Source: Clitopilus passeckerianus (Eukaryota > Basidiomycota > Agaricomycetes > Agaricales > Entolomataceae). Taken from it: a stretch of DNA of 64,000 nt. The notes beneath the pieces were generated by a model. The model was not told the DNA's origin, did not search any database, and saw only the letters and a list, made by a program, of their open reading frames with translations. The stretch is from positions 434,001-498,000 of the forward strand of contig CALYLX010000096.1 of the NCBI GenBank assembly GCA_944990035.1. Direction: 5' to 3'. Shown here piece by piece: positions 34,440 to 44,901 of the stretch. Each line of letters opens with the position of its first letter. The stretch's first letter is position 1. A program made the translations under genes and the position numbers.

Positions 34440-35720
34440 GAAACAGGCCGGTATACAGGGCTTACTCTCCCTTCCACGGCCCCGTTGACTATTTCCCTCT
34501 ACACTTTCTCTGGAGCCTTCAACGTCACCCACCCTCAAAGCTGACCTCGAAGTCGGGGAAGGTCTGGACTTCCAGGCCACTCCGAGTTCGACACCAATTT
34601 CCTCCCGAAGCAACTACAATACTTGGGGTAAGTGGATGACTATCCGTCTGGTCGAGCTGGTCAGACTCAGATTCCAGACTGTAACCGAGTGATGGCGGTG
34701 TCTGAATGGTTCGATTTGGCCTTGGTGGTGGAATCCGTAGAAAACAGGGAGGAATTGGCTAGATTTGTCGGTTGCAAGGGATGGATGCTCGTTTGATCGA
34801 GTTTACGTCTTTCATGGACCACGTATCACGGGGTGCTCCATAAACTAACCATAAACGGATCTAGAATCTAGCAAAAGTCAGAATAAAGTCTGACAGAGGG
34901 GTGCCCTCCTTCCAGATTTTGAGTCTGACCAACTAACTTTTGCTCCAACTCTCAGGGTTACACACAAGCGATGTCACGCGGCAGCCCGGCATCCCTCGTC
35001 TAATCTGGTCGAGAAAGTATTATTCTGACCAGAATGACCTTACGGATAGTCATCCAGTCTCCACTCGTCTTATACTTTTCAAGTGAAATCGGTTAACATT
35101 TTTGCAGACATATACCGCGGCCAACTCGTCTGGGTGAATATAAAGCCAGTAGAACTGGCGTCGACAACGCTTCCTTGGCGACACCTACCTGCCTCCCTCT
35201 ATTGACCTTCCTCAAAGCGTTCAACGTCCTCCCTTCTCTCAGAACTCGATGCCGATCTCGCTTCAGCCGATCTCTCCTCGGCATAAAAAAACATCTTGCC
35301 CTCAACCACCCCCACCTGGCGGAAGGCAAGGCCACTCCAGCCAAATTCACCTAAAAGCGAGATCGCGTGCCAGTGGTCCAATTACCCGCTTCTCCCTGGA
35401 CATATCAACCTGGTCACCTTCCTCCTGCGGCCTTATATGTCAGAAACGTCTATATCAATACCGTGAACCCATTCGCGATTCCGCTTGTGGACCCGAAGTA
35501 CAGTCAGTTCGGAACCGTTTGATTGTAAGGACGCTGAGCCTAGGCATAAGAAGTACGTCGAGCCGCCGAATTACCTCCTTGACGTGACGGCTTGCATACA
35601 GATATCTGCTGCAACTCTCCTCTCTCTTTTCTGCCCCAAGGCTCCCATCCTCCAGGCGAACTTGCAAGAGTATAATTCACTCAACACTAGCGTAACAGTC
35701 CCATGCACGACGCTTCGGCT
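34440..35720 (+). pseudogene. GMC oxidoreductase relict F (C-terminal half)
   Basis: Near 34555-34630 the frame of TTCGACACCAATTTCCTCCC corresponds to EFNTDFLQKE of relict D. After an intron interrupted by a transposon-like insert, the sequence TCGTCTGGGTGAATATAAAG matches TCGCCTGGGATGAATATAAAG of D. HINLVTFLL near 35400 and VNPFAIPLVDPKYSQFG near 35460-35515 match the GMC C-terminal segment. Stops are present and the catalytic His/Asn cannot be assigned. It is the last unit of the duplicated region. Confidence 0.65.
34633..35056. mobile_element. MITE-like element inside a GMC relict intron
   Basis: TGGATGACTATCCGT (34633-34647) is a perfect inverted copy of 35042-35056. The similarity continues inward with CTGGTCAGA on both sides. 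An internal pair, AGCAAAAGT near 34868 and ACTTTTGCT near 34937, could form a hairpin, and GTCTGAC motifs recur. At 424 bp with no coding frame it fits a miniature inverted-repeat element. It lies just after the GGTAAGT donor of a GMC intron that in relict D is about 50 bp long. Confidence 0.7.
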
Positions 35721-36509
35721 CTCCGCCGCCACTCACGTACCTTCTTTCTGACCCCATCGCATCTCGTTTAGCATCATCATGGTCATTTCAGACAGCGTAC
35801 CATCAATTCTTCACTGGCAATTTTCTGAATTATTCACACTGTACATGATCATAGAATTCTGTACAACACCTTTTAATGCCAAATCATCTACTAGTACCTC
35901 GCTGAACATCACTCGAGTATAATATTCAAAATGATAACCCGCGTCCGCTTCTCGAGCGTCGACTTTGCTCATCAGCGTCATCTTCTCACCTGATAACGTC
36001 TGCGACCAATTCATCGTTCTGGTTAGGCTCTGTCGGTCGTACGTCTCCTACTAGTTCTTGAAGTATCTTTGGACTCTGACCTACTGCTCTGGAATCAGAT
36101 TGGGCGGTCCCGTCTCTGCTTAATAACATTGGGCGTCCATTGGGATTTCCAACTTAATCCAGAAGAGTAACTGCATTAAGCGCCGTGCAGACTTGTCCTC
36201 CTCATCTATCCAGCCCGTCGATTCACTGCCCTCTCTCACTCTGAGAAGATCACAGATCTGTGAACACCTAATATTGTATCTTAACGACATATACAGCCAC
36301 AGATACGCCGTTTGGAGGGACCTTGGTGGACAAGGCGATTAGGACAGAGGCGACTATGACCCAGATGAAACTGGGGCGTTAAGCGCCCGGCACAGCAGCT
36401 ACACGTGCTCGTATTGTCGATGCTGGGTATATTCAACTGAGCTGCTATTGTTCGTGTCAGACGACTCTGGGATCTCCCATCAACTTCGTCAGGGAAGTCG
36501 ACTCCTACC
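35721..36509. other. Intergenic segment before the GATA factor gene
   Basis: No gene seen. Short minus-strand frames (35811-36014, 36281-36718) lack motifs; the second overlaps exon 1 of the GATA gene and is its shadow. Confidence 0.4.
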
Positions 36510-38529
36510 ATGGCAGAAGTCGGTGCTGCCACCATCGGAGCAGGCGCTGCTCTCGGTGCTGCTGCATACACCGTTGCTGCCGGTTTTGCTTCAAGACACG
36601 AGAACCACCATTCTGTGCTTGTTACTGAGCTCAGGCGCCAATCGTCCGATTTTGAGGCAGCATACGAGAGGGGAGAAATCGATGAGCAAGATTGGGACCA
36701 ATACCTCATTCTACGCATGGAGTAAGTGTCCTTGGCAACTACCCCTCAGGCTGGTTCATCTCAACCTTACTCACGGGCACCTAACAATTGATCTGCTCGC
36801 TCCAGAGCTCGCACGAAGGAATCAGAATATGAGCAGACAATCGAGGAGTATAAAGATGTGCGGCTATTTAACTTTATCAAGAAGTGGGCAAAACGGCATC
36901 AAGTTCGAAAGAAGAAGAATGCAGCCAGGCGAGTGAATAGAAAGCTGAGATCGCATTACTATGTAAGTAAAGCACGTCTCAAAAGGATTCTATGCCAGTA
37001 TGTCTAACACAGTTTCGATGTACTAGGACTCTACATCAGATGCATCGGACATGTCGTCGACCGTGGCTGCATCCGGATCCCCTCCGAGGGGCCGAAGAGC
37101 GCACAGCGATGAGGACAATGAACGAATCGAGGCTTGGGCCAAAGAGGTGGTGCAGCCAGATCCCGATGAACCAGACATTGATTTGGGCTACCAGGGAAGG
37201 GGCAGCATCCACAATGAAAGTGATGACGAAGGCAGCGACTACAATAACCCAAAGGTCCACCGTCGTAATTCGTCTCATGCCCCTTCTGGATCCACATCTG
37301 CCTCTGCACCGATTGCTACTCGCAAACGAGGTGCGACGGTCGCTGGTCCTTCTGCATCTGCATCTATCCCGCCTGTCACCATCCCTAAGGAGTATCCCCA
37401 AACCATCGCTCCATCAAAAGCGGACAATATCTACGATACTCGGTCCACACCCCTCACCCTCCGAACGCAGCCTACCCCTGCTACCTGCTCCTCAGGTCCT
37501 GGTGCCACTATCACTAGTTTGGGTAAAAGTGGCCTCTGTTCACTCAATGGGACGAACTCGGCGCCTACCGGCCTCAAGCTTGAATGTTCTAACTGTGGCG
37601 TAACCCATACGCCTCTCTGGCGCCCCGGCTCGAACGGTGAGCTCAACTGCAATGCTTGCGGCCTTTATTGGAAATTGGTGAGTTTACCTGCGCGCGTTCA
37701 TATGTGGCTTCTTGCTCATCATTTCCTCAGCATAAACGCCTTCGCCCTAAGAGCATACGTAACAGCCACAGCAAACGTCCACATGCCCCTCCCCTCCAGG
37801 ACACCGTCGACGTCATGGGTTTGTTATCCCCAGTAACTAAACCTCCGCCAAGATGCTCATCATCTGTCGACCAGACAGCGCAATGTCACAACTGCCACAC
37901 GACTGCGACGCCCCTCTGGCGGAGGGACGACGAAGGCAAAACGGTTTGTAATGCGTACGTTTTTTCGCGACCTTCCCTTCTTTCTCGAAGCCTAATGAAG
38001 GCATAGATGCGGGCTCTACTACAGGCTGCACGGGTCTGCCCGCCCGGTTTCCATGAAAGCGGATATTTTACGCAGACGATTTCGTCATGACACCCCCCGT
38101 GGCAATTCTGATACCTCTTCAGCAAGCCCGGATGCAAGCAGGAGAATTTCTCCTACCCCAGAGGCTTCCCTCGCTCCTGACTCCTCCACTGCTCAGGTCA
38201 ACTACGACTACACAGAGGACATCGAGTTCCGTAACACTCAGTCTTGTTTGACGCTCTTAATCAGAATTTCCCCTTGTCGAGTATGTTCTCCCATGGACCA
38301 TACTGTAACCTGGACTATCTTTAGCAAGAGTATCTCATGTCCGCGGATCCCCTCTCCTTCCCGCCATCATAATCGACCGAAACTGCTGAAAACAATGTCA
38401 TCAGCCCACGCTCTCACAAGCGCCACCACACGAAGGTGGACTCTGCTTCTAAGCGACTTTTGTCCGCAACTTCAGGCTCCCATCTCACATACGCTTTGTC
38501 AGCGACAACTCGCTCTCGGCGGTCATTAA
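36510..38529 (+). CDS. GATA-type zinc-finger protein with two fingers
   Basis: Exons 36510-36721, 36806-36962, 37027-37677, 37731-37954 and 38007 onward join in frame. The N-terminus is Ala/Gly-rich, then acidic and basic helices (FIKKWAKRHQVRKKK). Finger one is CSNCGVTHTPLWR...CNACGLYWKL (C-x2-C-x17-C-x2-C); finger two is CHNCHTTATPLWRRDD...CNACGLYYRLHG, completed across the intron 37955-38006, followed by a basic tail. Two fingers recall the iron regulators Fep1/SreA/Urbs1, but the roughly 50-residue linker has only one Cys, so their Cys-rich iron-sensing motif is absent. The 3' end is uncertain: unspliced the frame ends at 38529, while an intron-like GTATGT...TTTAG at about 38281-38332 would end it near 38362. 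The first two exons could belong to a separate gene. Confidence 0.8.
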
Positions 38530-39557
38530 CGGAGTTCTCCAACAGTTTCCTCTGGTCCCCGAACTCGGGCAATAGCAGCAGTGATATCTAACAACTATTC
38601 GAACAGCTCGCTCACCAATGGCTATCTATACGGTACAATGAAGACGTTGTAAAAGTGGACTGGCCCTATAGTTATCTATGCGCACTTTCATTAGCATCTA
38701 CAACATTCTACTTAAAGTGGTTTGATTTCTACAGTATTCTACTAGATTATGTATTCAGGATCCAACTTGATAATCTATTGGAGTACGTTATAAATTTACA
38801 TTCCTTGAGCTCTACTGGCAACCGCCTGGAATGACTGGCGAAACCAAGGTCTACGGTGAGCTCTATACCTCACCCGGGAAGGTTCAAGGGAGGAAGACAG
38901 GCCAAGTATGGGATCTCAGAGAAATACGGTGCTGCCACCGCTACTGGCACATCTATCCCAAGAATGGCCTTCATGTTAGCACGAGGAAGGTCAGAAATAT
39001 GAAAGTGAAGGGAAATGGACACAAGAAGGTAACAAGGTCCCGTATATCGATAAGATACTGCATCCTGACATCCTGGTATATATTACCCAACAAATCCAGT
39101 GTAAACTAATCTTCAATGATGCGGTCAAGGGTTTTCCTGGTTTTGAATATCTGAAGAGGGAGGCAAAGGAGAAATACTTATCCAAATGCGAATGCCTAAC
39201 AACATCTGGAGAGCGTCTATGTCGGAGTCGCCGAGGTGAACTAGTACGGTTGAAATAAAACAAGCCTTGCCTACTTGGTGGACGCGGTGATAACTATCTG
39301 GTGTGGGGTATTCGAACGTCCAAGCCTATCGAGAGTTCCCAATGTATTGAACCCGATCAAGGTGATTGACGATGACAAATGTGCTGCTTGCCTCCTCGGT
39401 AGAGTGGATCCAGACGTGAGCACAGCTAGATCGATCCTGACAATTGGACCGTTCGCATTGAAATACTAAACGTCGAAAAGTTGACATCTCGGACTCGGGC
39501 GAATCAGATATTTTGGCTTGTTCTTGTCAACAGGGAAGACTACTACTTGACACTAAC
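38530..39557. other. Intergenic segment between GATA and I66 genes
   Basis: Open frames of 90 codons or fewer on both strands show no motif. Near 38399-38600 another frame reads NNVISPRSHKRHHTKVDSAS and continues to about 38590, looking coding; it is probably a frameshifted or differently spliced C-terminus of the GATA gene. Confidence 0.4.
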
Positions 39558-40214
39558 TCAGGGGTTTGCTCGCTTGATAACAAACACTTCGTATGTCGGG
39601 TAACGCGGAGGATAGGATGGCTGGACGATCAAAGGGCGAACCTTAATCTAAACCAAGTTGTTAGACACGTTCCAGAATATCAGCACGAAACTAAATGAAG
39701 GGCCTACCTGCTTCTGGTGGGGATCGTTAGCGTCGGCTACCCATCCACGGCTCTGATCAGGGCGGACAATGCTGAATTTGAGATGGTCGTGTCAGTAACT
39801 AACACCATACATGAGTGCGGCCAACACGTACATAAAACAATATTGCCCCATTTGTGGGACCTCTATAATCCTCCATTTACCAGCTTGAAGTTGTTCTTCT
39901 TCCGTCAAGAAGGCCCATAGCAAATGGTCGTCATCGCCAACGTCGGCCTTGTTGTTCCTAAGCTTGTATTTGCCACCCCCGACGTGCTCGATGGTCCACT
40001 GATACAGGTAGAAGGGTCATGTTAACTACGACCGGTCATAACGAAATCAAATTTCACGGCTCACGGTGGAAATGGGTGTAGAAGGATTATTGGTGTAAAT
40101 ACCCTTGGGGCGCAAAGACTTGTCTTCAGCAGGCTTACGACCGACGTGGAAGCCTGAGGCTTTGCTGAAAATGTGGTATTCGCTAGATGGAAGTATTCTG
40201 CTGGCCTCGGACAT
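39558..40214 (-). CDS. I66-type serine protease inhibitor (beta-trefoil)
   Basis: Four exons (40214-40065, 39998-39832, 39771-39708, 39647-39558) with introns of 66, 60 and 60 bp join in frame to 156 residues, the usual size of the family. Marker segments are FHVGRKPAEDKSLRPK near residue 20, WTIEHVGGGKYKL at about 51, LLWAFLTEEE, GWVADANDPHQKQ and the C-terminal IKVRPLIVQPSYPPRYPTYE. This order fits basidiomycete beta-trefoil serine protease inhibitors of MEROPS family I66 (cospin-like), which are intracellular, lack signal peptides and are abundant in fruiting bodies. No signal peptide is seen here. Target protease cannot be told from sequence. Family assignment rests on remembered motifs and should be confirmed. 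Confidence 0.75.
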
Positions 40215-40350
40215 GTTGGAGATATGGAGCACTGCTGGGGGACGGGAGTTGATTGGGTTACTGACGAGGGAGGCTTGGGAAGGAGGGACTGGTAATATAC
40301 CTCTTCCTTACTTAATTCTTTTGTAATGGGAAATCCTGCGTTCCAAATCG

Positions 40351-40851
40351 TTAGGTTACGGAGTCCATTACCATGGCCTCAAGCCAAGTATGAAAGCTCA
40401 ATAAAGGCGTGTAGCGCTCGATCGAAGTCAGGATTTGACTTTCTGGAAGCTTCCAATGACAATGGCCAAGCCATTCAAGCTGCCGTGGTTGGCGGAATGC
40501 TTCATCGGCCGGGCTCAAGCTCCATATCCTCGACAGCCTGAGCTCCTGCAGATATCCGCGATGAAGTATTTCGAGAAAACTAATGCCCAAACAGCTGTCA
40601 GAGAGCCTCAAGCGGGTGACGCCTTCCAGCACTCGCTCAGCGGAATTTCGGGGACGTCGTCCACTGGCAGGAAGTATCAAGTTTGGTTCGGGTAGCGGAT
40701 TAGCATCAGGCCAATGCAAATACTGGGCGCTAACTTGTGTCATTCCTGACGTCACTAAGCCTGCTACAAGGTGGCTTAGGTTGCCCACATTTCTGGAGAA
40801 CGAGAACAACATTACTCTGGGCGCTGGAATCAACAGCATCAGGGATGGCAT
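40351..40851 (-). CDS. Hypothetical protein, possibly an F-box/LRR relict
   Basis: An open frame of 166 codons from an internal-looking ATG. It contains Leu-spaced stretches (VTRLRLSDSCLGISFLEILH and ELRLSRIWSLSPAD) that resemble the leucine-rich part of fungal F-box proteins. Upstream minus-strand sequence (to 41090) has other coding-like pieces but no clean start. It lies head to head with PWP2, 245 bp away. It could be a relict or a chance frame. Confidence 0.35.
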   Translation of the reverse strand: MPSLMLLIPAPRVMLFSFSRNVGNLSHLVAGLVTSGMTQVSAQYLHWPDANPLPEPNLILPASGRRPRNSAERVLEGVTRLRLSDSCLGISFLEILHRGYLQELRLSRIWSLSPADEAFRQPRQLEWLGHCHWKLPESQILTSIERYTPLLSFHTWLEAMVMDSVT

Positions 40852-41095
40852 GTGCAGGTGAACCGACGAGCCAATTCAGCTACAGTTGGAAGACATGTAA
40901 CAGCTTGCAGGTTCATTCCAAGGCATCCAGACAAAATTGTGTTGTGAGCTGAGTCCCGGGCTGATGGATTTTGTCCGTTTTGCACAAGGAGTTCTAAAGT
41001 TCGTCTGATTACGTTGCCGTTCCCTGATTCGTCCGCTTGTTCCCGGCTTTCCTTGGCCAAATGGGACTTCTGCAGCATGTGGCTGTGCCAAAAAT

Positions 41096-44000
41096 ATGAA
41101 GGCGAACTACAAGGTCAGTCGAGCAACCAATCTCCCTGCATCCTACAAACTGACATCATCTGCCAGTTCTCCAACATATGCGGTACGGTATACAAGCAAG
41201 GAAATGTCGTATTTACCTCGGATGGAAATTCCTTGCTGAGTCCAGTCGGTAATCGAGTTTCAGTCTTTGATCTCGTCAAGTACGTGCTCTTCTGGAAAAG
41301 TTCGTGCAAAATCCACATGGTCCTAACTAGTTTATAGCAACAAATCCTTCACATTCCCATTCGAGAATCGGAAGAACATCGCGAGGATAGCATTGAGCCC
41401 CCACTCTAACCTGCTCATCTCCGTAGACGAAGGTTAGTGCCCTCAATTCCAGCTCTCAAAATTTGCCACCAATCTAACCCACCCACAGACGGCCGTGCCC
41501 TGCTCGTAAATTTCCGCCGTGGCGTTGTTTTGCATCACATTAACTTCAAAAAGCCTGTCCGCGACATCCAATTCTCACCTGACGGAAAATTCATTGCCCT
41601 CACACATGGGTCGCACATCCAAGTTTGGAAGACGCCAAACCACCTTGTTAGGGAGTTTGCGCCATTTGAGCTGTATAGAACTTATACTGGACACCACGAC
41701 GAGGTGCTGAGCATTCAGTGGTCGGTGGATGCAAAATGCTTCATATCTACATCGAGGGATATGACTGCCCGACTCTTCACACTCGATCCGCTGGAGGGGT
41801 TCAGACCGAAAACTTTTGCGGGACATAGAGATGCAGTTCTCAATGCGTACTTCTCTGCAGATGGTGCTACGGTTTGTCCATTTTTCTCTCTGTTATTTTC
41901 ACTTCACCCAATTGCTTGAAATAGATATACACCGTGGGCAGAGACGGCGCTGTATTCGCCTGGGGAGCAAAACCCTCATCCTCCTCGGACGATGAAGACG
42001 AAGACATGGGTTCTGCTTCCGACTCTTCTTCCTCGTCCACTTCCTCTGTCAAGCCCAAATCCATTGGCATAAAAATCGCCCAAACTCGCTGGGGCATCTC
42101 CAAGAAACATTACATCTCCCCAGCCTCAGATAACTCAAAAGGCTCCGTGCCACTCCATCACACAAAAATAACGACAGCATCCTACCATCCCGCCTCCTCC
42201 CTCCTTATATGCGGGTTCTCGACTGGTATATTCACTCTACACACCCTCTCCGCTTCCCCTACACACTCCACACTGGACCCGATACACACGCTGTCGATAT
42301 CAAACCAAAAACTCACTTCGGTGGTGATCAGCCCAAGTGGTGAATGGCTAGGTTTCGGAAGCTCGACCATGGGTCAACTAGTGGTGTGGGAGTGGCAGAG
42401 CGAGAGCTACGTCCTCAAACAGCAGGGGCATTGGGGAGAGATGACTTGCTTATCTTATTCCCCTTCCTCATCTTCTGGGTCTTCCTCGAGTGGGCAAGAA
42501 ATCATCGCTACTGGGTCTTCTGACGGCACACTCAAACTATGGACACCCCAGTCTGGGTTCTGCTACCTCACATTTTCCACACATACATCTACCATCTCCT
42601 CTCTCGTCTTCTCCCCCAATGGATCAGTCCTCTTCTCAGCCTCCCTAGACGGAACCGTCCGCGCATGGGACCTCATCCGCTACCGCAACTTCCGCACATT
42701 CACCTCCCCCACCCCAACCCAATTCTCCTGCCTCGATGTCGACCCATCAGGAGAAGTCATCGCCGCAGGCTCATCTACCAATTTCGAAGTATACCTATGG
42801 TCAGTCTCCAGCGGGAGGCTGATTGACGTTCTCGCGGGGCATGAAGGACCTGTATCGAGTTTAGTCTTCGAGACTTCAACGACGAGCGGTGGGTCTGGAG
42901 CTACGGCGGGGGCGGGAGGTGGAGGGTTGATTACAGGGAGCTGGGATGGGACGGTCAAGTTGTGGACTGTTTTTTCGAGGACGAGGAATGTGGAGACTGT
43001 GGAGTTGGGCTCGGACGTTCTGGCGCTTGCTATCAGACCAGATGGAGGCGAGGTTGCGGTGGCTACGCTCAACGGCAGCATCACGTTCTTCAGCTTGGAA
43101 GGAGGGGGATTGAAGCAGACCAATGTCATTGATGGAAGACGGGATATCAAGGGTGGAAGGTTGACCTCCGAGAGGACGACGAAAGGAGGTGGAAAATGCT
43201 TCACATCCCTGACATACACCGCGGATGGGAAATGCCTCCTTGCAGGCGGGAGGAGCAAGTGGGTCTGCCTATACGACGTACGTGAAGGCGAAGGGGTCTT
43301 GGTTCGACGCTTCCAGGTCTCCGACAACCTCGCCCTTGACGGTGTTTCCGACTACGCTGATTCGAGGCGGGTGAACGAGGCTGGGATTCCGCTGGATGAG
43401 ATCGATATGCGGGGCGAGGAGGAGGAGTTGGTTGAGAGGCTGGATGCGGGATTGCCTGGTGCAAAGGAGGGTGTGATAGGCAAGGAGGGAGATGGAGGGA
43501 GGAGGCGGTATAAGCAGGAGGTCAAGACGAACTGTGTTAGGTTTAGCCCGGGTGGGAGGGAGTGGGCCGCTGCATCGACCGACGGTCTCTTGCTGTATTC
43601 CCTGGATTCGCCTTTCGCTTCGGGGTCAAGCTCGACATTCGCTCCTACCTTCGGCGATAACACCAACATTAGCTCTGGGGCGACCTTTGACCCCTACGCA
43701 CTTTCACTGGACTTGACACCTCAGTCCGTCCTTTCAGCTTTGCAGCAAGGGGAATACCTCTCCGCGCTCGTGGGTGCATTGAACCTCAACGAAAGAAGTC
43801 TTATCGCGAGGGTATTCTACTCCATACCGGTGGGGGAGGTTGGACTGGTAGCGAGGCAGGTGGGCTTGAAAGAAGCAGTCAGGTTATTGAGGTTCGTCGG
43901 GAGTGAGGTTGGAGAAGGCGGTGTCGCGATGGCTTCCCTTGCGTCCACTCAGGACACTGAAGGGAAGAAGGGTAGCGCTACTACGGTCGCAACAAAAAGC

Positions 44001-44352
44001 CCGCATCTGGAATTTGGTCTGAGGTGGATTCTGGCGCTGTTGAGGGTACATGGGAGGGCGTTGAAGCAGGCGAGGGGTGTAGGAAGAGAGGCTGCTGGGG
44101 AGAGTGCGAGTGTGCTAAGGGTGGTTAGAAGGAGTTTGGGGGACTGTGAGGAGGGCGTTGGAAAGATGTGAGTGTGATTGGTCTTTCTCCCATCCTTTGC
44201 TCTTCTCGCTCTTTGTGGTCGGCGCTGATACGAGTATTTTACACAGATGTGATGAGAATACGGCGATGCTAGGATTCTTGCTGGATCAGCAGAAGAAGAA
44301 GGAGGCTGAGAAGCAGAGCGCGGAGGGAATGGATGTTGAGACGGATCTGTAG
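41096..44352 (+). CDS. PWP2: Periodic tryptophan protein 2 homologue (U3 snoRNP/90S WD40 protein)
   Basis: Six exons (41096-41113, 41167-41279, 41338-41432, 41489-41871, 41925-44167, 44247-44352) join in frame to 985 residues. The six-codon first exon (MKANYK) joins FSNICGTVYKQGN, matching the Pwp2 start. Then come LLSPVGNRVSVFDL, SVDEDGRALLVNF, a Ser/Asp-rich linker (SSSSDDEDEDMGSASDSSSS, about residue 220), GQLVVWEWQSESYVLKQQGH, DGTVRAWDLIRYRNFRTF and AVDPSGEV-like blades, and a helical C-terminal domain. Pwp2 (UTP1) is a tandem WD40 propeller subunit of the UTP-B complex in the 90S pre-ribosome, acting in the nucleolus in 18S rRNA processing. It is the intact parent of the five relict pieces at 1-34 kb and is expected to be essential. 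Confidence 0.95.
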
Positions 44353-44901
44353 TTGGGCGCGGGACTACTGCCGAAATGTATTCCATGGCGTTAGCAACAA
44401 TATTTACGGGCCGATGGTGTCACATCTTGTTCATTCAGTCCTTTTCTTGGAATCCCGCTGTTGACACCACGTTCCAGCGCTACGGCAGAACCACAGGCAA
44501 GAGCGACGAGGGATATTACTAAACCTAACAAGTTAAAATACATTCACCACTCATCCAACCGCTGCCTAGAATAATGAATTGCCAATGATCGGTGTTGGAT
44601 GGTGTGTGTATTGACAGAGAGAGTTGTTGATCTGTACACCATTCAAGATGAATGACACTGGCTGACGCTAACCCAATCACGTAATCACACTACCACCATC
44701 GACCTGACGGTCTCGCGCAGATTCATCGCCGTTGGGCGGCAACACCGCAGCAATCCCATTCAACGCACTCAAAGGACGACCAAACGCCAGCTCACGACTT
44801 TGGACGCGTCGGAAGACGTTTAACTACTTCAAAAACGGAACAAGTTTCATTTCTACGACCTTTGCTTTACGACGACCTGGTATTGACCACACCACCTTCC
44901 A
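44353..44901. other. Intergenic segment, PWP2 to O-fucosyltransferase-like gene
   Basis: 3' flank of PWP2 and 5' flank of the next gene. A frame open from 44732 overlaps the next gene's first exon in a different register and is probably a shadow. Confidence 0.4.

Noticed and set aside
42539..43464. Open frames on both strands inside PWP2 exon 5
   Set aside because: Shadows of the long PWP2 exon; the PWP2 frame is supported by conserved motifs throughout.
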